Shown here: in pieces, positions 32,369-40,311 of the stretch
Layout of the letters: each line of letters opens with the position of its first letter
Numbering within the stretch: the stretch's first letter is position 1
Assembly (NCBI GenBank): GCA_964429805.1
Contig: CAYSDH010000015.1
Span: forward strand, 1-56,046
Source of the DNA: CAYSDH01 sp964429805
GTDB taxonomy: Bacteria > Bacteroidota > Bacteroidia > Flavobacteriales_D > JABDKJ01
Reading direction: 5' to 3'
Length of the DNA stretch: 56,046 nt
Program-made: the position numbers and the translations under genes
Notes under the pieces: generated by a model
The model's database searches: none
What the model was told of the DNA's origin: nothing
The model's input: the letters and a program-made list of their open reading frames with translations, nothing else

Positions 32369-33792
32369 TTCTGCTTAGTAAATACGGCAATGCCTTCGAT
32401 GTGCGAAGTGTGTGGAAACTGATCGACCAACGAGTAAATCTTTAACTCATAACCTCCGCTCATCAGTTGAGCCGTGTCGCGTGCTTGAGTAGAAGGATTA
32501 CATGACACATACACAATGGTATCTGCACCAAGTTCAATCGTTCGCTTCAAGGCCTTAGTTGTGATGCCAGAACGTGGAGGGTCTAAAATGACCGAACTTA
32601 TTTGTCCAGCAAACTCAGGGTGTTCGTTTAAGAAGTTGCCCACGTCAGCGGCATAAAATTCGACATTGTCTATGCCATTGTACTTTGCATTCTTTTTCGC
32701 ATCCTCAATGGCTGACTCGACTAGGTCTACTCCGATGACTTTGCCTTCTTTCCATTGTCGAGCCACTAGCTGAGCAATGGTACCGGTGCCGCAAAAAAGG
32801 TCCATGACTATACCTTCTTTACCATACTCTAAGGTGTAATCAATCACCTTCTGGTAAAGGCGCTCGGCTGAAGCGGGGTTGGTCTGAAAGAAACTGGACA
32901 GGCTGACTGTAAATTTTAATCCGAGCAGTTCTTCCATGAAGTGGTCTTTTCCAGAAATAACTGTGCTGCCGCTTGGGTCATAATTAAATCGGTCACCTTG
33001 GCTATCATTGAGCGTGTGCAGCACACCTGAGATTCTGCCAGGAAATAACTCTTCCATGAAATCAGCAAAATCGGGAAGTGAAAATTTGTCAAGGCCATCG
33101 CTGGTTGTCTGCAGACTAATCATGAAGGTGTTTTCCTTAAATGATTTTCTTACCATCAAATTTCGAAAGAAGCCATGACTGCCAGGCGCATGCCATGCTT
33201 GGAGTCCAGTCTTTTCGCAGTAGATGCGAATGTCTTTGAGTTTGGATTCAAACTCTTCATCAAAGAGGCCAGAAGGTTTGTTCAGGTCTTCTGTACACCA
33301 CCACATTCCTCTGCGCTTGAAGCCCAGTGAAAAACCATCTATACCCTTTTGCTCTTCTTCGCTCCAGACTATAAACGAGAAGGAGTACTCCATCTTATTT
33401 CTGTAGAACCAGTCTTGAGGCGACTCAATGTACTCATCAAAACGCTGGTCCATATCTTGAATCTGCGCCAGTTTTTGAAACTGTATCAGGCTATCTCGCT
33501 TTTTGTAAAAGCGCTGTTTTTCCAATGGGAGTTTGGCAAACGGGGCGCCCGATACTTCCTGATAGGGAAGGTCTATCTCTAGAGGAGACTTCTCAAGAAC
33601 CTTCATCAGTCGGGCCTCTCCGTGTCGGGTGCGCTTTTTGGTTAGTCGGCATTCTATTTTTTGTCCAGGAATGGTGTTGGGCACAAATACTACCCATTCT
33701 CCATTGTCGGTAGTCATTTTTGCCATTCCCTTTCCGCCAAACGCCATCTCGACTATGTCAAGCTCGTATATATGTCCTTTCTTGATTTTCAT
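32365..33792 (-). CDS. rlmD: RlmD/TrmA-type 23S rRNA uracil-C5 methyltransferase, Fe-S motif missing
   Basis: A 475-residue class I SAM RNA methyltransferase. An N-terminal TRAM domain (about 1-60) is followed by the catalytic region with SAM motif VMDLFCGTGTIAQLVA near 320, LDPPRSG, the catalytic YVSCNPST (C431) and HTSHIEGIAVF at the end. RlmD and relatives normally have a C-x5-C-x2-C 4Fe-4S motif after the TRAM domain; here the matching stretch, YQEVSGAPFAKLPLEKQ, has no cysteine. The specificity (U1939 or another uracil) is therefore inferred. The start is the ATG at 33792, 8 bases after a TATTTTTG element. It is convergent with DUF819 and divergent from bshC. Confidence 0.88.
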   Translation of the reverse strand: MKIKKGHIYELDIVEMAFGGKGMAKMTTDNGEWVVFVPNTIPGQKIECRLTKKRTRHGEARLMKVLEKSPLEIDLPYQEVSGAPFAKLPLEKQRFYKKRDSLIQFQKLAQIQDMDQRFDEYIESPQDWFYRNKMEYSFSFIVWSEEEQKGIDGFSLGFKRRGMWWCTEDLNKPSGLFDEEFESKLKDIRIYCEKTGLQAWHAPGSHGFFRNLMVRKSFKENTFMISLQTTSDGLDKFSLPDFADFMEELFPGRISGVLHTLNDSQGDRFNYDPSGSTVISGKDHFMEELLGLKFTVSLSSFFQTNPASAERLYQKVIDYTLEYGKEGIVMDLFCGTGTIAQLVARQWKEGKVIGVDLVESAIEDAKKNAKYNGIDNVEFYAADVGNFLNEHPEFAGQISSVILDPPRSGITTKALKRTIELGADTIVYVSCNPSTQARDTAQLMSGGYELKIYSLVDQFPHTSHIEGIAVFTKQN

Positions 33793-33799
33793 TGATGCG

Positions 33800-33853
33800 C
33801 AAAAATAGACCAATACTTTTCAGATTGGCTTCCTTTCTCTTAGCGTATTTTTG
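33800..33853. promoter_or_regulatory. Divergent near-leaderless promoters of rlmD and bshC
   Basis: Two perfect -7 elements face away from each other: TATTTTTG on the minus strand (33807-33800) and on the plus strand (33846-33853). The plus one has a -33 TTG at 33825-33827 with an 18-base spacer. Both lie 6 or 7 bases from the start codons at 33792 and 33860, so predicted transcripts start at or within a few bases of the initiation codon. No clear -33 TTG is seen for the minus promoter. Confidence 0.6.
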
Positions 33854-33859
33854 CGGCAC

Positions 33860-35446
33860 ATGAAGATGGAGAAAATACCATACGAGCAAACCGGGCTATT
33901 CTCTCGCACGGTGATTGATTATATCTCACAACGTGACGATTTCAAAGAGTTTTATAATCGCTTTCCTAGTCTGCCTTCTTTTGAGCAGCAGGTAGAGGAA
34001 AAAAGAAAGAACTTCGCTAACCGAGCAGTAATCACTGAGGTCATCAGGAGACAGTATGATGGCGCGGAACTCTCCGAGTCGCAGCAGGCTAATTTAAAAG
34101 CCCTGACTTCAGACAACACTTTTACTGTCACTACCGGTCATCAGCTGTGCCTGTTCAGCGGGCCTCTCTACTTCATCTTTAAAATTTGTGCGGCCATCAA
34201 ACTGGCCGAGCGGCTCAGCACAGAGCTGAAGAGTAGTATCGTACCTGTTTTTTGGATGGCCAGTGAAGATCATGACCTTGAAGAGGTAGATCATACTACC
34301 GTATTTGGAAAAGAAGTCAAGTGGAACGCTGAGCAATCAGGTGCAGTTGGGCGCATGAAGCTCAAAAATATTGATGAACCACTCAGCCAACTCAAAGATA
34401 TTTTAGGAAACAGAGAAGAGGCTGCTGAGATTTTGGCTGTTTTTAATAAGGCCTATTCTAGTGAGAAAACGCTTACTGAGGCTACTAGAGATCTAGTTCA
34501 GTCATGGTTTGGAGAATATGGACTCTTATGCGTGGACGGTGATGATGTCAACTTGAAGCGAGCTTTTCAAAATTTTACTAGTCAAGAAATATTTAGCCAA
34601 GTAGTAGAGCAGAGTTCGGCCAAGCATCGAAGCATGCTGGCCAAGCGTGGTCTAAAAGTACAAGCCACACCAAGAGAGATTAATCTTTTTTACCTCAAAG
34701 GAGATGAGCGAAAGAGACTTGTGCCAGAGGGAGAGGATGTGAGAGTTCTCGACACTGATTTGCTCTTTGACGCAGACACGCTCAAGGCAACAATAGAAAA
34801 GCATCCAGAGCGGTTTAGCCCAAATGTGCTCTTTCGACCAGTCTATCAAGAGTTTGCCTTGCCTAATCTGGCCTACATTGGTGGGGGAGGAGAATTGGCC
34901 TATTGGTTTGAGCTTAAGAATGTGTTTAAAAAGTGTGGCATCACCTTCCCAGTGTTAGTGCTCAGAAACTCCTTCTTACTCATCGACAGCAAGATGTGGG
35001 GCAAGTGGGAAAAACTGGGCTTTGACTATCAAGATTTGTTTGTGCCAAGTCATCAACTTGAGAAGAGTTTTGCCCTCAAAGAGCAAGATGATGACTTGTC
35101 TATACTTGAAGATAAGCAGGCCATACTTCGGTCTTTTGAGCGCATATCGGAAAAGTCAAAGATGATTAACCCATCTATGGTTCAGTTTACTGAGTCTGAA
35201 AAGCGAAAGCTAGAAAAGTCGATTGATACGATTGAAAAGAAACTCGTGCGAGCAGAAAAAAAGAAAAACGAGACTAGTATTAATCAGATTAGGTCCATCA
35301 AAGAAAGTCTCTTTCCTGGAGGCGGGCTTCAAGAGCGAAAAGAGAATGTGTCTCAACACTATCTGAAAATTGGCTCAACACTGATACCTAAAATTTTGAG
35401 CGAGACAGACCCACTAGACTTAAGACTAACGATTTTGATTTACTAG
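33860..35446 (+). CDS. bshC: Putative bacillithiol biosynthesis cysteine ligase BshC
   Basis: BshC adds cysteine to glucosaminyl-malate as the last step of bacillithiol synthesis, giving the main low-molecular-weight thiol of many Bacteroidota. The 528-residue length fits. Family blocks are VTTGHQLCLFSGPLYFIFK near residue 95, VFWMASEDHDLEEVDH near 133, and the C-terminal coiled coil (about 430-485) with the end segment GGLQERKEN. The ATG at 33860 is favoured because a perfect promoter element ends 6 bases before it; 33866 is an alternative. bshA and bshB are not in the window. The stop shares the palindrome CTAG with the convergent gene. Confidence 0.94.
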   Translation: MKMEKIPYEQTGLFSRTVIDYISQRDDFKEFYNRFPSLPSFEQQVEEKRKNFANRAVITEVIRRQYDGAELSESQQANLKALTSDNTFTVTTGHQLCLFSGPLYFIFKICAAIKLAERLSTELKSSIVPVFWMASEDHDLEEVDHTTVFGKEVKWNAEQSGAVGRMKLKNIDEPLSQLKDILGNREEAAEILAVFNKAYSSEKTLTEATRDLVQSWFGEYGLLCVDGDDVNLKRAFQNFTSQEIFSQVVEQSSAKHRSMLAKRGLKVQATPREINLFYLKGDERKRLVPEGEDVRVLDTDLLFDADTLKATIEKHPERFSPNVLFRPVYQEFALPNLAYIGGGGELAYWFELKNVFKKCGITFPVLVLRNSFLLIDSKMWGKWEKLGFDYQDLFVPSHQLEKSFALKEQDDDLSILEDKQAILRSFERISEKSKMINPSMVQFTESEKRKLEKSIDTIEKKLVRAEKKKNETSINQIRSIKESLFPGGGLQERKENVSQHYLKIGSTLIPKILSETDPLDLRLTILIY

Positions 35447-38400
35447 CGGATGAACCTACCGCTGATCAGCTGAGTTTTTGAAGCAACCCTGACTATGTAC
35501 TGTCCACGACTCAGGTTTCGAATGTCAAAACTAAATTGACTTCCAGCTGAGGTCTCACTCATGACCAATCGACCAGCACTGTTAAAGACCTCAATAGTGA
35601 TTGGCCCAATATCCTTACTAAGTCTTCCTCTCAATACATCTGAGGTATATAAGTCGAGCGATAGACTTCCTTCTTCTCCTTGCCACTCGATGCCGATTAC
35701 ATCAGACTCATCTGCAGTACCGTCAAAATCTTTTTGAATCAACTTGTAGTAGTTCATTCCTACAAATGGCGCGATGTCTGTATGCTCATATTCGAGCACG
35801 GTACTGCTGTTTCCAGCACCACTGATCCAAGACAAAAATTGAAAATCAACATCGTCAGCAGACTTCCATAATTCAAAACCATCATTGTCAATTTCTGATG
35901 CTGTGGACCAGTTGAGGTTGATACCAGTGCTTGTCGTTTTTCCATCAAAACTTAATAGCTCAACTGGGAGTGGAGAGTTGTCTGAGGCCACAGCCCAAGG
36001 ACTAAATTGAGCAACATTAGGAACAACTACTGTGGTGGTAGTCGGACTATGTGTGCCAGTTAAAACAAACTGACCCGGTAAGGCAGTCTGCCACTGATTG
36101 CTATTTAGGTCATAGCGTTGCGCTCTCAACAGTGAAGGCGTGTTGTGAGGAGCACCAGGTACTTCGGAGTCTACGAAGCTAAACTCCACATCGGCAACGG
36201 CCGTAGCTTCTGTCAGCTCTATGGACCAAAATCGGTCTACAGTAGCTGTCCTGTTGTCAGGAGCGAGGCCTATGGTGCTCGCCAAATTATTTACAGCTAC
36301 TGGGCTAGTGGGCCATGGCAGGTTATCTGGAGTGGTGCCATATGTGGCCATGCTCACATCTCCTGCTATACCTGAGTTGAGTCTAAATCTAGAGTAGATG
36401 GGTATACCTGCAGAAGTGCCAAAAGGATAGACCACTGGTCCAGTAAAAGAGTCTATCGTTCTTGTTATCCGTCCGGCATGAGCATCATCTTCACTGACCA
36501 CTACTTCATTTCCTGTTGGCGTGACTATGGATAGTCCAGTGGCTGGTTCACTAATAAGTAGCTCGTTTCCGTTGAGATCCAAGCGCGCATCAAGGCTCAG
36601 TGTATTCGTCACGGTGACTGCATCATTCATCAAAGTCGTTCCGGCAGAGATACCAAGATTGAAAAAATCCTCACCACCCGGACAAGTGATTGATGTAGTT
36701 CCTGGGCTTCCATCATTGATGAAGTTTACCAGCTCGTTTACTTCATCGAATCCGCTTTGATTGTAATTTGTCCAATGTCCATGAACCTCTATTTCATGAC
36801 CATTAGGCGTGAGTATCGCACTGCCCTCAATATCTAGGTTCTCCAAGACCACAAGGTCAAGTCCACCGCCTCCAAATACCAACTTGACTCCAGATCCAGA
36901 GTTGACAAGATTGCGATAAGTCAGACGCACATCCACATCTTGTAGGCCGGCTTTCGAATACTCAATGGTCGAGTTAGGTTGAAAATTATAGACGTTATTG
37001 ACCGTGCTGTAATTCAGCCAAGTAGTTTGGTCAGCAGGGTTACCTGTTAGATTCAATAGGGAATTGCCGAGCATGTTTAGCGTGTGACCGGCTGTTCCAG
37101 TAGCATCACTTCGCACATAAGCCGCATTGACTATGCCGCCACTCCCTATAGTCAGTCCGCAGGGGATTACATTATTATTCGTAGTCAAGTATAAGGCCTG
37201 AGCCACATTCAACGTACCCAAGACTGTGTAAGTACCGCCAGATTCAATCGTGTTGGAGGTGGGGTCAGTTTGATCCATCCCTATAAATCCATCGGTACTG
37301 ACAGTCGCTCCACTTTCAATGGTCACATCAAAAATGTTTGTTCCGCCATTACTCGCGGCTCGGCCGTTGTATAATGCACTAGCCGTCCACAGTAGCGTCA
37401 TATCCGTTTGAATACTCAACTCACAGTAACCGTTAGGAATATTTCCTGGAGGATAGTTGGTGTTTGATTTTCTAATGCGCGAAATGTGGGTCGTACCCGA
37501 ACCAGAGATGACATGTGCGCCAGGATTTAAATTCAGCCCCAAACCTGAATTAGCTCCACTGGGTGTTCCTATACTTCCATTAACAGTGACATCGCCCCAG
37601 ACATTTAAGTAGCGCTGCGAAGGAGAGGTGCCCGTTGTGTTTGTCTGAAAAGCGCCCCCTGCATCAACTACCAGATTGTCTAGAGTCATTCTATACGAAC
37701 TAGTAGTCAACGTTGTGGTATGACCATTCTGAACCCTAAAAGTGGCTTCCGGCACCAGTGTGCGCATTTTATATGCTAAGCCTCCAGTTGGAACAGTCGA
37801 CCACAGGGCAGTACTTGAAAAATTACTGGTGCTCAACACTCCGCTGTTCTGAGAATAGAAGGTCAACTCTGGTGAGCCGTCTACATTAATAACAATATCG
37901 TCTATTCCAAATTCATCTCTCGTACCCGTTCCGCTCACATCAGCAGTGCTCCAACGGATGTAGAAATAGTCTCCCGGCTTCACATACAGTCCGTTTAGAG
38001 TCTCATTCATGGGGACGGCAAAAAAGTCAGAACCCGGAGTCCCCGCACCTGGACTAGAATATGCCATGCTCGAAAAGTCGATGGCGTAAGGCATATTGTT
38101 GGTAATGGAGTTGTAGCCATTATTGACTGTGCTGTAGAAGAAAGAGGTGTTAAACGAATTGGACCTGTTGTCGTCATTTCGCACATGCAAGTTGTAGCTC
38201 AATGAGAGACTGGTGATGTAGTCTCCCGTGTTATTGAGCACTCTTAGTTCAGTGACACCAGGCACAAAAGCACTTGCTGAAGGATGAATTCCGAGTGCTC
38301 GTCCAGCGATTGACCCTCCTTGAAAACAATAAACTCCTCCTTGGTCATTTATTCCGCCTCCTCCGCAACCAAGCGCGTAGACTCCTCCGATGGCATTTGA

Positions 38401-38631
38401 GCCATAAGGCATGTTAGGGTTAGTTAAGGTCCATGCATCAGAATCTAGTCTGCCCACAGAAGGGGCGGCTTGGAACCCAGCACCTGAAAAAGTGCCGTTT
38501 GACACTCCAGCCACTGTGTTCTCAAAGTCAATGGTGTAATCAGTCAGTAAAGCATTGACTGACAGCTGCCCGTAGCTTGAAACCACCGCCAAGAAAGAAA
38601 CGCTTATTGCTATAAGATTGTGTTTAATCAC
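35443..38631 (-). CDS. Large T9SS-secreted adhesin-like protein
   Basis: A 1062-residue protein with a signal peptide (KHNLIAISVSFLAVVSSYGQ) and many beta-rich Ser/Thr/Gly/Asn-rich segments, including stretches of the kind seen in beta-helix surface proteins (TLDNLVVDAGGAFQTNTT, VTVNGSIGTPSGANSGLGL). Near residue 895 is the usual pre-sorting domain (LPVELLSFDGK ... LNWSTASEIDNDGFELWKS), and the C-terminus is a T9SS type A sorting domain ending GQYIVRVASKTQLISGRFIR. It is expected outside the outer membrane. The start is a GTG at 38631 preceded by a strong AAGGAG, so translation probably uses an SD interaction. It shares its stop palindrome with bshC. Confidence 0.88.
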   Translation of the reverse strand: MIKHNLIAISVSFLAVVSSYGQLSVNALLTDYTIDFENTVAGVSNGTFSGAGFQAAPSVGRLDSDAWTLTNPNMPYGSNAIGGVYALGCGGGGINDQGGVYCFQGGSIAGRALGIHPSASAFVPGVTELRVLNNTGDYITSLSLSYNLHVRNDDNRSNSFNTSFFYSTVNNGYNSITNNMPYAIDFSSMAYSSPGAGTPGSDFFAVPMNETLNGLYVKPGDYFYIRWSTADVSGTGTRDEFGIDDIVINVDGSPELTFYSQNSGVLSTSNFSSTALWSTVPTGGLAYKMRTLVPEATFRVQNGHTTTLTTSSYRMTLDNLVVDAGGAFQTNTTGTSPSQRYLNVWGDVTVNGSIGTPSGANSGLGLNLNPGAHVISGSGTTHISRIRKSNTNYPPGNIPNGYCELSIQTDMTLLWTASALYNGRAASNGGTNIFDVTIESGATVSTDGFIGMDQTDPTSNTIESGGTYTVLGTLNVAQALYLTTNNNVIPCGLTIGSGGIVNAAYVRSDATGTAGHTLNMLGNSLLNLTGNPADQTTWLNYSTVNNVYNFQPNSTIEYSKAGLQDVDVRLTYRNLVNSGSGVKLVFGGGGLDLVVLENLDIEGSAILTPNGHEIEVHGHWTNYNQSGFDEVNELVNFINDGSPGTTSITCPGGEDFFNLGISAGTTLMNDAVTVTNTLSLDARLDLNGNELLISEPATGLSIVTPTGNEVVVSEDDAHAGRITRTIDSFTGPVVYPFGTSAGIPIYSRFRLNSGIAGDVSMATYGTTPDNLPWPTSPVAVNNLASTIGLAPDNRTATVDRFWSIELTEATAVADVEFSFVDSEVPGAPHNTPSLLRAQRYDLNSNQWQTALPGQFVLTGTHSPTTTTVVVPNVAQFSPWAVASDNSPLPVELLSFDGKTTSTGINLNWSTASEIDNDGFELWKSADDVDFQFLSWISGAGNSSTVLEYEHTDIAPFVGMNYYKLIQKDFDGTADESDVIGIEWQGEEGSLSLDLYTSDVLRGRLSKDIGPITIEVFNSAGRLVMSETSAGSQFSFDIRNLSRGQYIVRVASKTQLISGRFIR

Positions 38632-38638
38632 CGCTCTA

Positions 38639-38644
38639 CTCCTT
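38639..38644 (-). promoter_or_regulatory. Shine-Dalgarno site deciding a GTG start
   Basis: AAGGAG on the minus strand lies 7 bases before the GTG at 38631-38629. No in-frame ATG is near, so this site supports the GTG as the true start of the adhesin-like gene. Confidence 0.75.
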
Positions 38645-38751
38645 ATATACGAAAATAAGTCAAAACAGTCAAATAAACCTGCGTTTTAGGGTAGTATTTA
38701 TATTAAGAAATTCTTTCCAGATCGTTGAGAAACGGCCGTTTCCGATGCAGA

Positions 38752-38779
38752 TTGGAGATAAAGGCGATGAGTATATTTG
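38752..38779 (+). promoter_or_regulatory. Promoter of guaA (near-leaderless)
   Basis: TTG at 38752-38754, a 17-base spacer and a perfect -7 TATATTTG at 38772-38779. The ATG of guaA follows after 5 bases, so the transcript is predicted to begin within about 2 bases of the start codon. The element lies inside the longer upstream frame, which rules out the earlier start at 38725. Confidence 0.7.
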
Positions 38780-38784
38780 CGGCA

Positions 38785-40311
38785 ATGCAGGACAACATTC
38801 TGATTATTGATTTTGGTAGCCAATACACACAGCTTATTGCCAGAAGGGTGCGTGAGCAGCAAGTGTATTGTGAGATTCATCCTTATAACTCGTTGCCAGA
38901 TGTGGCTGACTTTCGAGGAGTAATCCTCTCAGGAAGCCCATTCTCTGTGCATGATGAGAACGCACCTGAAATCGACTTTAGCCTCTTTGACGGTAAGCCA
39001 CTGCTGGCTGTCTGTTATGGGTCTCAGTATATCGCTCACACGAGCGATGGCGGGAAAGTGATTCCGTCTACCATTAGAGAGTATGGTCGTGCGAAGTTGT
39101 CATTTGTGGATGACAGCAATGTCCTGTGCGCAGGAGTAAATACAGATTCTCAAGTCTGGATGAGTCACGGAGATACCATCTCACAAGTGCCAGACTCCTT
39201 TAAAGTAATCTTGTCTACGCCTGATGTGTCAGTGGCGGGTTATCAAGTAAGTGGCAGTCACACATACGGCATACAGTTCCATCCTGAAGTATATCATTCA
39301 GAACAAGGGGCGGTGTTGCTAAAGAACTTTGTAAAAGACATTTGCGGCTGTGCCGGAGACTGGACCTCCAAAAGTTTTGCCGAAACATCTATTTCCGAGC
39401 TCAAAGAGCAACTAGGTGATGATGAAGTAATACTCGGCCTTTCTGGTGGAGTAGACAGTTCTGTGGCAGCGATGCTTCTCCATGAGGCTATTGGCCCCAG
39501 GTTGAGAGGAGTCTTTGTCAACAACGCATTGCTGCGTAAAAACGAGTTTGAAGAGGTGCTTGAAAGCTACAAGGGCTTGGGCCTCAATATCACTGGAGTA
39601 GATGCGTCAAAGCGTTTTTATGATGCGCTTAAAGGAGTCACTGATCCAGAAGCTAAACGCAAGGCGATTGGTAAAACCTTCATTGATGTGTTTGACGAAG
39701 AGTCAAAAAAGCATCCGGAGGTGAAGTGGTTAGGACAAGGAACTATCTACCCAGATGTCATCGAGTCGGTGTCGGTCAAAGGTCCAAGTGCCACCATTAA
39801 GTCACACCATAATGTAGGTGGGCTGCCCGACTTCATGAAACTCAAAGTGGTAGAGCCACTTCGTGCTTTATTTAAAGATGAGGTGCGTAAGGTCGGAGCG
39901 ACAGTTGGATTGGATAAAGAGATTTTGGGTCGCCACCCATTTCCAGGGCCGGGCATGGCCATCAGGATACTGGGCGAGGTGACTGAAGAAAAGGTACGCG
40001 TTTTGCAGGAGGTAGACTATATCTTTATTTCTGCGTTAAAAGAAGAGGGATTATATGACAAGGTTTGGCAGGCCGGCTCTATTCTGTTACCTGTACAAAG
40101 CGTAGGGGTGATGGGAGATGAGCGTACCTATGAAAAGGCCATTGCGCTGAGAGCAGTGACTTCAACAGACGGTATGACTGCCGATTGGTGTCATCTACCT
40201 TATGAGTTTTTGGCAGACGTCTCAAACAAGATAATTAACCGAGTTAAAGGAATTAACAGAGTGGTGTACGACATTAGTTCAAAGCCGCCAGCTACTATAG
40301 AGTGGGAGTAA
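38785..40311 (+). CDS. guaA: GMP synthase (glutamine-hydrolysing)
   Basis: GuaA converts XMP to GMP using glutamine and ATP. The 508-residue protein has a class I glutamine amidotransferase domain with nucleophile C77 in LLAVCYGSQYIAH and the partners H166 and E168 in IQFHPEV. The ATP-pyrophosphatase domain has the PP-loop SGGVDS at 220-225, and the C-terminal dimerisation domain ends KPPATIEWE. The start at 38785 (MQDNILIIDFGSQYTQLI) matches the family and follows a promoter by 5 bases. The stop TAA overlaps the next ATG (TAATG), coupling it to the LysM gene. Confidence 0.98.
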   Translation: MQDNILIIDFGSQYTQLIARRVREQQVYCEIHPYNSLPDVADFRGVILSGSPFSVHDENAPEIDFSLFDGKPLLAVCYGSQYIAHTSDGGKVIPSTIREYGRAKLSFVDDSNVLCAGVNTDSQVWMSHGDTISQVPDSFKVILSTPDVSVAGYQVSGSHTYGIQFHPEVYHSEQGAVLLKNFVKDICGCAGDWTSKSFAETSISELKEQLGDDEVILGLSGGVDSSVAAMLLHEAIGPRLRGVFVNNALLRKNEFEEVLESYKGLGLNITGVDASKRFYDALKGVTDPEAKRKAIGKTFIDVFDEESKKHPEVKWLGQGTIYPDVIESVSVKGPSATIKSHHNVGGLPDFMKLKVVEPLRALFKDEVRKVGATVGLDKEILGRHPFPGPGMAIRILGEVTEEKVRVLQEVDYIFISALKEEGLYDKVWQAGSILLPVQSVGVMGDERTYEKAIALRAVTSTDGMTADWCHLPYEFLADVSNKIINRVKGINRVVYDISSKPPATIEWE

